From JAWKWA01 sp041397765 (GTDB lineage Bacteria; Pseudomonadota; Alphaproteobacteria; Rhizobiales; Hyphomicrobiaceae), in NCBI GenBank assembly GCA_041397765.1, contig JAWKWA010000017.1, forward strand, positions 1 to 64,000: 64,000 nucleotides of DNA, read 5' to 3'. A model generated the notes under the pieces. It searched no databases, was not told where the DNA came from, and worked only from the letters and a program-made list of their open reading frames with translations. This document shows, in pieces, positions 34,234-42,712 of the stretch (the first letter of the stretch is position 1; each line of letters opens with the position of its first letter). Both the position numbers and the translations under genes were made by a program.

Positions 34234-35586
34234 ATGCGCCTCAGCCGCTACTTCATGCCCGTCATGCGCGACGTGCCCAAGGAAGCCGAGATCGTCTCGC
34301 ACCAGCTCATGCTGCGCGCCGGCATGATCCGCCAGGAATCGGCCGGCATCTATTCCTGGCTGCCGACCGGCTTCCGCGTCCTCAAGAACATCGAGCGCAT
34401 CGTGCGCGAGGAGCAGGACCGGGCCGGGGCGCTCGAAGTGCTGATGCCGACCATCCAGTCGGCCGACCTGTGGAAGAAAAGCAAACGCTACGGCGACTAC
34501 GGCGACGAGATGCTGCGCATCAAGGATCGCCAGGGCCGCGACATGCTCTATGGGCCGACCAACGAGGAGATGATCACCGACATCTTCCGCCAGGGGGTGC
34601 AATCCTACAAGGACCTGCCGCGCAACCTCTACCACATCCAGTGGAAGTTCCGCGACGAGCGGCGGCCCCGTTTCGGCGTGATGCGCGGCCGCGAGTTCCT
34701 GATGAAGGACGCCTACTCGTTCGACCTGTCGGCGGAGGCGGGGCGGCACTCCTACAACAAGATGTTCGTCGCCTATCTGCGCACCTTCGCGCGGATGGGG
34801 CTCAAGGCGATCCCGATGCGTGCCGATACCGGCCCGATCGGCGGCGACCAGAGCCACGAGTTCCTGATCCTCGCCGAGACGGGCGAGAGCGCGGTGTTCT
34901 TCGACCGCGACTTCTACGACATGGACTGGCGGGCCTTCGAGATCGACTACGACGATGTCGGCCGTGTCGCCGAGGTGGTGGCCGACTTCACTGCCAAATA
35001 TGCCGCGACCGACGAGAAGCACGATGCGGGCGAGTTCGAGAAGCGCGTGCCGGAGGCGCGGCGCCTGTCGGGGCGCGGCATCGAGGTCGGCCATATCTTC
35101 TTCTTCGGCACCAAATATTCCGATCCGCTCGGCTGCACGGTCCAGGGGCCGGGGGGCGAGAAGATCACCATCGAATCGGGCTCCTACGGCATCGGCGTGT
35201 CGCGTCTTGCCGGCGCCATCATCGAGGCGAGCCACGATGATGCCGGGATCGTGTGGCCGGTAGCGGTCGCGCCCTTCCATGTCGGCCTCGTCAACCTGAA
35301 GGTGGGCGATGTCGCGACGGATGCGGCCTGCCTCGATCTCTACGAGAAACTCGGGCGGGCGGGCGTCGAGGTGCTCCATGACGACACGGACGAGCGGGCG
35401 GGGGCGAAATTCAAGACGATGGATCTGATCGGGCTGCCCTTCCAGCTCATCGTCGGGCCGAAGGGGCTTAAGGACGGCGTCGTCGAGGTCAAGGATCGCA
35501 AGACCGGTGCCCGCGAGACGCTGCCGCCGGACGCAGCCCTGAAGAAGCTTGCCGAGGCGGTCGCCGCCGAGGGCGGCCGCGGCTGA
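34234..35586 (+). CDS. proS: Prolyl-tRNA synthetase (short alphaproteobacterial form)
   Basis: ProS charges tRNA-Pro. The 450-residue protein is the short form lacking the inserted editing domain found in E. coli ProS. Class II motifs are visible: YSWLPTGFRVLKNIERIVREE (motif 1 region), WKFRDERRPRFGVMRGREFLMKDAYSFD (motif 2), and ITIESGSYGIGVSRLAGA (motif 3). The C-terminal anticodon-binding domain includes DDTDERAGAKFKTMDLIGLP. Start ATG 34234. Followed by lolC and lolD, a common neighbour pair in this class. Confidence 0.95.
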   Translation: MRLSRYFMPVMRDVPKEAEIVSHQLMLRAGMIRQESAGIYSWLPTGFRVLKNIERIVREEQDRAGALEVLMPTIQSADLWKKSKRYGDYGDEMLRIKDRQGRDMLYGPTNEEMITDIFRQGVQSYKDLPRNLYHIQWKFRDERRPRFGVMRGREFLMKDAYSFDLSAEAGRHSYNKMFVAYLRTFARMGLKAIPMRADTGPIGGDQSHEFLILAETGESAVFFDRDFYDMDWRAFEIDYDDVGRVAEVVADFTAKYAATDEKHDAGEFEKRVPEARRLSGRGIEVGHIFFFGTKYSDPLGCTVQGPGGEKITIESGSYGIGVSRLAGAIIEASHDDAGIVWPVAVAPFHVGLVNLKVGDVATDAACLDLYEKLGRAGVEVLHDDTDERAGAKFKTMDLIGLPFQLIVGPKGLKDGVVEVKDRKTGARETLPPDAALKKLAEAVAAEGGRG

Positions 35587-35690
35587 GGCAGGTCAGGCCG
35601 GCGCCGGCGAGTTTGTCTGGCTGGCAGGCGGAAGGCCGAGGAAGCGAGCGGCGCGTGGTCGCCGGGCAGCAGGCGGGAACGAGGACAGAC

Positions 35691-36959
35691 ATGGCGGCTG
35701 AGCGCTCGACTGCACCGTTCTCGCCCTTCGAGTGGATGCTCGCCAGCCGCTATCTGAGGGCCCGGCGCGGCGCCGGATTCATCTCGGTGATCGCCGGCTT
35801 CTCCTTCCTCGGCGTCATGCTCGGCGTCGCCACGCTCATCGTGGTGATGGCGGTGATGAACGGCTTCCGCGCCGAGCTCTACCAGAAGATGCTCGGTCTC
35901 AACGGCCACATCATCGCCAGCAAGATCGGCGAGCCGTTCAAGGACTATGCGAGCGTCGCCCACACGATCGAGCGGGTGCCCGGCGTCCAGGCCGCCGTGC
36001 CGCTGATCGAGGGGCAGGTGATGATGTCGACGCCGGTCAAGGCGGTCGGCGCGCTGGTGCGCGGCATGTCGGGCGCCGACATCGCCAAGCTGCCGCTGGT
36101 CGCGGGCAATGTCCGCTACGGCTCTTTCGACAATTTCGACGACGGCTCCTCGATCGCGCTCGGTGCGAGGCTCGCCGACGATCTCGGCGTCAACATCGGC
36201 GACACGGTCACGCTGGTCAATCCGCGCGGCAAGTCGACGGTGTTCGGCATCAAGCCGACGCTGAAGGCCTATACCGTCGCGGTGATCTTCGAGATCGGCA
36301 TGTCGGAGTACGACCGCACCATCGCCTTCATGCCGCTCGGCGAGGCGCAAGGCTATTTCAACGAGCCCGAGCGGGTCGACGTCATCGAGGTGATGGTCGA
36401 TAGTCCCGAGCGCGTGCTCGACTACTCGCGCGAGATCCGCGAGGCGACCGGGCCCTCTATCTATCTGACCGACTGGCAGCAGCGCAACGAGACCTTCTTC
36501 ACCGTGCTCGACGTCGAGCGCAACGTCATGTTCCTCATCCTCTCGCTCATCATCCTCGTCGCGGCCCTCAACATCATCTCCGGCCTCATGATGCTGGTGA
36601 AGGACAAGGGCCGCGACATCGCCATCCTGAGGACGATGGGCGCGACCAAGGGCGCGGTGATGCGGGTCTTCCTCATCACCGGCGCCAGCATCGGCATCGT
36701 CGGCACGATCGCCGGCTTCTTCCTCGCCGTCCTCATCATCCGCAATCTGGAGCCGATTCGCGGCTTCATCTCCTGGGTGACGAACACGACCATCTTCGAT
36801 CCGACCATCTACTATCTGTCGCGGCTGCCGGCGAAGATGGATCCGGTCGAGACGGGCTGGATCGTGGTGTTCGCTTTCATCCTGTCGATCGGAGCGACGC
36901 TCTATCCCTCGTGGCGGGCGTCGCGGCTCGATCCGGTGAAGGCCTTGAGGTACGAGTGA
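35691..36959 (+). CDS. lolC: Lipoprotein-releasing ABC transporter permease LolC/LolE
   Basis: Inner-membrane permease of the LolCDE system that releases outer-membrane lipoproteins to LolA. The 422-residue protein has four membrane segments (about 25-50, 275-300, 320-350 and 382-402), a large periplasmic domain between the first two, and the MacB/FtsX-type region FLILSLIILVAALNIISGLMMLVKDKGRDIAILRTMGA. The C-terminus YPSWRASRLDPVKALRYE is the family ending. Start ATG 35691. Its TGA overlaps the likely lolD ATG. Confidence 0.93.
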   Translation: MAAERSTAPFSPFEWMLASRYLRARRGAGFISVIAGFSFLGVMLGVATLIVVMAVMNGFRAELYQKMLGLNGHIIASKIGEPFKDYASVAHTIERVPGVQAAVPLIEGQVMMSTPVKAVGALVRGMSGADIAKLPLVAGNVRYGSFDNFDDGSSIALGARLADDLGVNIGDTVTLVNPRGKSTVFGIKPTLKAYTVAVIFEIGMSEYDRTIAFMPLGEAQGYFNEPERVDVIEVMVDSPERVLDYSREIREATGPSIYLTDWQQRNETFFTVLDVERNVMFLILSLIILVAALNIISGLMMLVKDKGRDIAILRTMGATKGAVMRVFLITGASIGIVGTIAGFFLAVLIIRNLEPIRGFISWVTNTTIFDPTIYYLSRLPAKMDPVETGWIVVFAFILSIGATLYPSWRASRLDPVKALRYE

Positions 36960-37716
36960 TGGCGAACGGTCTCGACATGGCGGAGCATCAAGGTGGACGT
37001 CCGGGCGGGGTGGCCGGGACGCGCCGGGGGCGGCCGTCGCGCTGGAACTCGCCGGGCTCGAGCGGCGCTATGTGCAGGGCGGCCGAGCGCTCGAGGTGCT
37101 GAAGGGGGCGGGTGCCGTCATCCGCTCGGGCGAGGCGGTGGCGCTGGTCGGCCCCTCGGGGGCGGGCAAGTCCTCGCTCCTGCACATCGCCGGGCTGCTC
37201 GAGGCCCCGGACGGCGGGCGGGTGGTGATCGGCGGGCGCGATTGCGTGCAACTCTCCGATCGCGAGCGCACACGCATCCGGCGCAGCGAGATCGGCTTCG
37301 TCTACCAGTTCCATCACCTGCTGCCGGAGTTCACGGCGCTCGAGAACGTGGTGCTGCCGCAGATGATCGAGGGCCGGACGCGGCGCGAGGCGCGGCGACG
37401 GGCGGGGGAGCTGCTCGGCTCGCTCGGCCTGTCGGGGCGGCTCGACCATCTGCCCGCCGAGCTGTCGGGCGGCGAGCAGCAGCGTGTCGCCATCGCCCGG
37501 GCTCTCGCCAACGGACCGCGTGTGCTGCTCGCCGACGAGCCGACCGGCAATCTCGATCCCCCGACTGCGGCGCGCGTCTTCGAGGAGCTCGTCACCGTGA
37601 TCCGCGAGACCGGGCTCGCCGCGCTCGTCGCCACCCACAATCTCGATCTGGCGGCGCGGATGGACCGGGTGCTGTCGCTGGAGGGCGGGCTGCTCATCGA
37701 GCGCGGGCGGGGCTGA
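36959..37716 (+). CDS. lolD: Lipoprotein-releasing ATPase LolD (frame broken near start)
   Basis: ATPase of LolCDE. Conserved sequence reads VALELAGLERRYVQGG, Walker A GPSGAGKSS, Q-loop VYQFHHLLPEF, signature LSGGEQQRVAIARAL, Walker B VLLADEPTGNLD and ATHNLDL. The ATG at 36959 overlapping the lolC stop starts a frame (MANGLDMAEHQGG) that joins the conserved frame only if one G is restored in the run at 37026-37030. As read, the first in-frame start is GTG 37072, which would cut off the first beta strands. One-base loss is the simplest explanation. Confidence 0.85.
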
Positions 37717-37797
37717 TCCGGCCGGTCGCTGCGGTTGCGCCGGCATTTCCGAGCTGTGGAAAAGCGCTTTTTGCTCGCCAGGATGACAGGGCGGGGA

Positions 37798-37831
37798 TTG
37801 ACGCGGGCAGACAAGAGAACATATCATGAAC
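37798..37831 (+). promoter_or_regulatory. Promoter with overlapping LexA (SOS) box upstream of dnaE
   Basis: GAAC-N7-GAAC at 37817-37831 is an exact match to the alphaproteobacterial LexA box (reverse complement of GTTC-N7-GTTC). It overlaps the -10 TATCAT (37822-37827) of a promoter with -35 TTGACG (37798-37803) and an 18-base spacer. The next gene downstream is dnaE, 190 bases on. LexA bound here would block the promoter. Confidence 0.6.
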
Positions 37832-38021
37832 AAGTGGCCTGATCGGGGGAGCCGTCCGGCACCGCGTTGAGAATCGCGGCCGTGTCGGGCAGGAGGACGG
37901 GCAGCGTCGGAAGATCCCGCGACCCCCCCTGCGAGGGAGGCGGGTGGTCGGCGACAGGCGTGCGGCGACAGGCGTGCGGCGACGACGGGACATCGGCGAG
38001 GATTGGGCGCGGGAGGCGGAG

Positions 38022-41000
38022 ATGGCGGACGGCAAAGAGGTGGGGCGGGGCAGACAAGCGCCACGGTTCGTCCATCTGAGGGTCCATTCGGCCTATTCGC
38101 TGCTCGAGGGGGCGTTGACCATCGAGCGGCTCGCCAAGCTGGCCCGGGCCGACGGCATGGTGGCGCTCGCCATCACGGATACGGGCAATCTGTTCGGGGC
38201 GCTCGAATTCTCCGAAAAGCTCTCGGGCTACGGCATTCAGCCGATCATCGGTTGCACGCTCGCGGTCGATTTCGGCGAGACGCGCGAGGAGGGGCCGGGG
38301 CACGGGATGGCGGCGCCCGGCCGGGCCGGTGACGGCGCCATCGCACTCCTCGCCAAGGACGAGGCGGGCTACCAGAACCTCATGGCGCTGACGAGCGCGG
38401 CCTATCTCGAGACGCCTGACGGGGAGAGGCCGCATCTGAAGATCGCGGCGCTGGCGGCGCATGCCGAGGGGCTGATCGCGCTGACCGGCGGACCCGACGG
38501 TCCGATCGACAGGGCGCTCCGCGACGGGCAGGGGCCCGCTGCCGAGGCGCGGCTCGCGGCACTTTCGGGCCTTTTCGGCGATCGGCTCTATGTGGAGGTG
38601 CAGCGGCACGGGCTCGAGGCCGAACGGCGCATCGAGGCCGATCTCGTCGATCTCGCCTACCGGCACGGCGTTCCGCTGGTTGCGACCAACGAGCCCTATT
38701 TCGCCGGCGTGTCGGATTACGAGGCCCATGACGCGCTCATCTGCATCGCCGAGGGGCGCTATGTCAGCGAGGACGATCGCCGGCGGCTGTCGCGCGAGCA
38801 CTATTTCAAGACCCAGGACGAGATGGCGGCGCTGTTCGCCGATCTGCCGGAGGCGTTGGCAAGCACGCTCGAGATCGCGCAGCGGACGGCGTTCCGGGTG
38901 CTGAAGCGCAAACCCATCCTGCCGCAATTCGTCACCACCGCCAGGGGCGCCGACCAGGGCGCACAGGCGGCCGCCGAGGCCGACGAGCTGAAGCGGCAGG
39001 CCGAGGAAGGATTGCGGCGGCGGCTCGCCAGCGAAGGGACGGCACCGGGTATCGAGCCGAAGGCCTACGAGGAGCGGCTCGCCTACGAGCTCGACGTCAT
39101 CATCCGCATGAAGTTCCCGGGCTACTTCCTCATCGTCTCCGACTTCATCAAATGGGCGAAGGCGAACGGCATCCCGGTCGGGCCGGGGCGCGGCTCGGGC
39201 GCCGGATCGGTGGTCGCATGGTCGCTCACCATCACCGATCTCGATCCGATGCGCTTCGGGCTCCTGTTCGAGCGCTTCCTCAATCCCGAGCGCGTGTCGA
39301 TGCCCGATTTCGACATCGATTTCTGCCAGGAGCGGCGCGACGAGGTCATCCGCTACGTCCAGCAGAAATACGGCGCCGACCGGGTGGCGCAGATCATCAC
39401 ATTCGGAAAGCTGCAGGCCCGTGCGGTGTTGCGCGATGTCGGGCGCGTGCTGCACATGCCCTATGGCCAGGTCGACAAGCTGTGCAAGCTGGTGCCGAAC
39501 AACCCGGCCAATCCGGTCACCCTCGAGGAAGCGATCGAAGGCGAGCCGCGGCTGCAGGAGGCGCGGGACGGCGATCCCCTGGTCGCGCAGCTGCTGGAGA
39601 TCGGACAGAAGCTCGAGGGGCTCTACCGACACGCCTCGACACATGCCGCGGGTGTGGTGATCGGCGACCGGCCGCTCGTCGAGCTGGTGCCACTCTACCG
39701 CGATCCGCGCTCGACCCTGCCGGCGACCCAGTTCAACATGAAATGGGTCGAGCCGGCCGGCCTCGTCAAATTCGACTTCCTCGGCCTCAAGACGCTGACG
39801 GTCATCAAGAAGGCGGTCGACCTCGTTCGGCTCGGCGGCCATGAGCTCGATCTCGGCCGGATCGGTCTCGACGACAAGGGAACCTACGAGCTCCTGTCGC
39901 GCGGCGACACGGTCGGAGTTTTCCAGCTCGAATCGACGGGGATGCGCGACAGCCTGAAGCGGCTGCGGCCGGACCGCTTCGAGGACATCATCGCCATGGT
40001 CTCGCTCTATCGGCCGGGCCCGATGGACAACATCCCGACCTATATCAACCGCAAGCACGGCGTGGAGCAGCCCGACTACCTGCATCCGCGGCTCGAGCCG
40101 GTGCTGCGCGAGACGCATGGCGTCATCATCTACCAGGAGCAGGTGCAGCAGATCGCCAAGGAGCTAGCCGGCTATTCGCTGGGCGAGGCCGATCTGCTGA
40201 GGCGCGCCATGGGCAAGAAGATCAAGGAGGAGATGGCCGCGCAGCGCAAGCGCTTCGTCGAAGGGGCCAAGGCGAACGGCGTCGATCCAGGCCAGGCCGA
40301 GTTCATCTTCGACCTCGTCGACAAGTTCGCCGGCTACGGCTTCAACAAGTCGCATGCGGCAGCCTACGCGCTGATCGCCTACCAGACGGCCTGGCTTAAG
40401 GCCAACCATCCGCGCGAGTTCATCGCCGCATCGATGACGCTCGACATGGCCAACACCGACAAGCTCGCCATGTTCACCGAGGAGGCCCGCCGTCTCGGCA
40501 TCGCCATGGCGCCACCCTCGATCAATGCCTCGATGGCGGACTTCGTGCCGGAGGGCGAGAGGATCCGCTATGCGCTCGCCGCCCTCAAGAATGTCGGCCT
40601 GGGGGTCGTCGAGATGATCTGCCGCGAACGCGAGACTGGCGGACACTTTGCCGATCTTGGCGATTTCGGCCGGCGCATCGATGCCCAGGGCCTCAACCGG
40701 CGCACGCTCGAGACCATCGCGGCCTCGGGCGCGTTCGACGAGCTCTATCGCAATCGCGCCGTGGTGCATGCCAATGCCGAGAACATCCTCGCGCTTGCCG
40801 GGCGAACTGCGGCCGACCGCAAGGCCGGCCAGAACGACCTGTTCGGCGCGGGGGGGACGCCCGATCCCCTGCAGCTTCGCCAGGTCAGGGCCTGGACGCC
40901 GATCGAGGCGCTCGGCCACGAGTTCGATGCGGTCGGCTTCTATCTGACCGGGCATCCGCTCGATGAGTATCAGAGCATTCTGGCAAAGCTCGGCGCCATC

Positions 41001-41522
41001 CGCTGGACGGATTTCGAGGCACGGGTGCTGGCGGGGGGCGCGCGCAATGGCTTGCTCGCCGGCATCGTCACCATGCGCAAGGAGCGGCGCTCGAAGTCCG
41101 GCAACCGCTTCGCCTTTGCCGGTTTCTCCGATCAGACCGGCCAGTTCGAGACGGTGATGTTCTCCGATGTGCTGGCCGATGCCGGCGATCTGCTCGAGAT
41201 CGGCACGGCGGTGCTCGTTCATGTCGAGGCGGACAAGGAAGAGGACACGGTTCGGCTGCGCGCGTTGCTGGTGCAGAGCCTCGACAAGGCGGCGGGCGGG
41301 GTCCGCAAGGGGCTTCGGCTGACGCTCGAGGAGACTGCGAGCTGGAGCGAGCTGAAGGGCATGCTCGAGGCGGGGGGCGGCGGGCGCATCGAGGTTCTGA
41401 TGCGCCTTCAGGGAACGGGGCGCGAGGTGGCGCTGAAGCTGCCGGGGCGCTACGACATCTCGCCGGCCCGGGCGAGTCTCTTGAAGACGGTGCGGGGTGT
41501 CAGCGCCGTCGCCGAGCTGTGA
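38022..41522 (+). CDS. dnaE: DNA polymerase III alpha subunit (DnaE)
   Basis: Replicative DNA polymerase. The 1,166-residue protein has the PHP domain at the N-terminus (FVHLRVHSAYSLLEGALT, ITDTGNLFGALEF), the polymerase active site PDFDIDFCQERRDEVI with Asp429 and Asp431, GPGRGSGAGSVVAW, and the tau-binding and OB-fold C-terminal region. Length and the C-terminal OB domain fit the housekeeping DnaE1, not the shorter mutagenic DnaE2. Start ATG 38022 has GGGAGGCGGAG upstream; earlier in-frame starts add Arg-rich unconserved sequence. A LexA-type box precedes it. Confidence 0.95.
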   Translation: MADGKEVGRGRQAPRFVHLRVHSAYSLLEGALTIERLAKLARADGMVALAITDTGNLFGALEFSEKLSGYGIQPIIGCTLAVDFGETREEGPGHGMAAPGRAGDGAIALLAKDEAGYQNLMALTSAAYLETPDGERPHLKIAALAAHAEGLIALTGGPDGPIDRALRDGQGPAAEARLAALSGLFGDRLYVEVQRHGLEAERRIEADLVDLAYRHGVPLVATNEPYFAGVSDYEAHDALICIAEGRYVSEDDRRRLSREHYFKTQDEMAALFADLPEALASTLEIAQRTAFRVLKRKPILPQFVTTARGADQGAQAAAEADELKRQAEEGLRRRLASEGTAPGIEPKAYEERLAYELDVIIRMKFPGYFLIVSDFIKWAKANGIPVGPGRGSGAGSVVAWSLTITDLDPMRFGLLFERFLNPERVSMPDFDIDFCQERRDEVIRYVQQKYGADRVAQIITFGKLQARAVLRDVGRVLHMPYGQVDKLCKLVPNNPANPVTLEEAIEGEPRLQEARDGDPLVAQLLEIGQKLEGLYRHASTHAAGVVIGDRPLVELVPLYRDPRSTLPATQFNMKWVEPAGLVKFDFLGLKTLTVIKKAVDLVRLGGHELDLGRIGLDDKGTYELLSRGDTVGVFQLESTGMRDSLKRLRPDRFEDIIAMVSLYRPGPMDNIPTYINRKHGVEQPDYLHPRLEPVLRETHGVIIYQEQVQQIAKELAGYSLGEADLLRRAMGKKIKEEMAAQRKRFVEGAKANGVDPGQAEFIFDLVDKFAGYGFNKSHAAAYALIAYQTAWLKANHPREFIAASMTLDMANTDKLAMFTEEARRLGIAMAPPSINASMADFVPEGERIRYALAALKNVGLGVVEMICRERETGGHFADLGDFGRRIDAQGLNRRTLETIAASGAFDELYRNRAVVHANAENILALAGRTAADRKAGQNDLFGAGGTPDPLQLRQVRAWTPIEALGHEFDAVGFYLTGHPLDEYQSILAKLGAIRWTDFEARVLAGGARNGLLAGIVTMRKERRSKSGNRFAFAGFSDQTGQFETVMFSDVLADAGDLLEIGTAVLVHVEADKEEDTVRLRALLVQSLDKAAGGVRKGLRLTLEETASWSELKGMLEAGGGGRIEVLMRLQGTGREVALKLPGRYDISPARASLLKTVRGVSAVAEL

Positions 41523-41890
41523 GGACAAGCAGGGGCCCGGGCGCCCATCCTCGCGAGGCGCCGGGGCCCCGGATCTGCCGTCCAGGATTGCCGGTGGCGC
41601 GGGGGGCGGCTCCCCTCTATGGCTCCCCGCTATGCCTTGGCGTTGACAGAACCCGTGTGCTCGACGATAAGTGTCGCGCGCTGCAGGCCGTTGGGTCCGC
41701 AGCTTCGTTCGCACGCCTGCGATGCAGGCCCTCCTCGAGCAATCGTCCGCATGGCGGCCGGTATGGCCGGATCCCGCCGCGCCCGACATCGCCCGATCGC
41801 GGGTCCGCATCTGTCGGTCCGGCCTCCCGCCGGGCAGAGGAAGGGGTGCCCGATTTCAAACCTGCCGATCGATTAGCGGAGCACTGCAAC
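41523..41890 (+). other. dnaE-rpsD intergenic region and rpsD leader
   Basis: Contains the TTGACA/GATAAG promoter at 41643-41671 and a leader of about 210 bases before rpsD. S4 autoregulates through mRNA structure in other bacteria; I cannot identify a specific S4-binding fold here. No coding frame is supported. Confidence 0.5.
41643..41671 (+). promoter_or_regulatory. Promoter of rpsD
   Basis: TTGACA (41643-41648), 17-base spacer, GATAAG (41666-41671). This is the best housekeeping promoter match in the interval between dnaE and rpsD, giving a leader of roughly 210 bases. Confidence 0.6.
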
Positions 41891-42508
41891 ATGACCAAGC
41901 GCGTCAGCGCCAAGCACAAGATCGACCGCCGCCTCGGCGAGAATCTCTGGGGCCGGCCGAAGAGCCCCGTCAACAAGCGCCAGTACGGCCCCGGCCAGCA
42001 TGGCCAGCGTCGCCGCGGCAAGACGTCGGATTTCGGCGTCCAGCTCAAGGCGAAGCAGAAGCTGAAGGGGTATTACGCCAATATCGGCGAGCGCCAGTTC
42101 AATGCCATCTATCGCGAGGCGGCGCGTCTCAAGGGCGACACCTCCGAATATCTGATCGGCCTGCTCGAGAGCCGTCTCGACACCATCGTCTACCGCGCGA
42201 AATTCGTGCCGACCATGTTCGCCTCGCGCCAGTTCGTCAGCCACGGCCACGTCAAGGTCAATGGCCGGCGCGTCAACATTCCGAGCTATCGTTGCAAGAT
42301 CGGCGACGTCGTCGAGGTTCGCGAGAAGTCGCGCGACATGCCGCTCGTCATCGATGCCGCCCAGTCGGGCGAGCGCGACGTGCCGGACTATCTCGAGGTC
42401 GATCACGGCAAGCATGTCGCCAAGTTCCTGCGCGTCCCCGCGCTCGGTGACGTGCCCTATCCGGTGCAGATGGAGCCGAACCTGGTCGTCGAGTTCTACT
42501 CGCGCTGA
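41891..42508 (+). CDS. rpsD: 30S ribosomal protein S4
   Basis: Primary rRNA-binding protein that nucleates 30S assembly. The 205-residue protein starts MTKRVSAKHKIDRRLGENLWG, contains GPGQHGQRRRGKTSDFGVQL, and the S4 RNA-binding domain SRLDTIVYRAKFVPTMFASRQFVSHGHVKVNG. Start ATG 41891 is preceded by GGAG at 41878-41881. Monocistronic, with its own promoter and an intrinsic terminator. Confidence 0.97.
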   Translation: MTKRVSAKHKIDRRLGENLWGRPKSPVNKRQYGPGQHGQRRRGKTSDFGVQLKAKQKLKGYYANIGERQFNAIYREAARLKGDTSEYLIGLLESRLDTIVYRAKFVPTMFASRQFVSHGHVKVNGRRVNIPSYRCKIGDVVEVREKSRDMPLVIDAAQSGERDVPDYLEVDHGKHVAKFLRVPALGDVPYPVQMEPNLVVEFYSR

Positions 42509-42547
42509 TCGGCCGTTCGATCGCGTCAGCACCGATGCGCCTGCCCG

Positions 42548-42578
42548 ACGCCTGCCGGTCCGACCGGCAGGCGTTTTT
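42548..42578 (+). terminator. Intrinsic terminator after rpsD
   Basis: ACGCCTGCCGG and CCGGCAGGCGT form an 11-bp stem with a short TCCGA loop, followed by a TTTTT run. It lies 40 bases after the rpsD stop. Confidence 0.85.
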
Positions 42579-42712
42579 CCGTCGCGGGATGCCGATTGCT
42601 GGAAGGTGTCGTCGCAGGAACGGGGCCGCGCTGCGCGGCCGGGTACCGGCGCCCGACGGCGCCAACCCTGGCCGGCCCCCAGGGTGCGCCGATCTCGCCG
42701 CCGGCGCGCGCC

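Noticed and set aside
37826..37870. A 14-codon frame (ATG at 37826) between lolD and dnaE as a leader peptide
   Set aside because: Its ATG lies within the predicted -10/LexA box, upstream of the expected transcription start.
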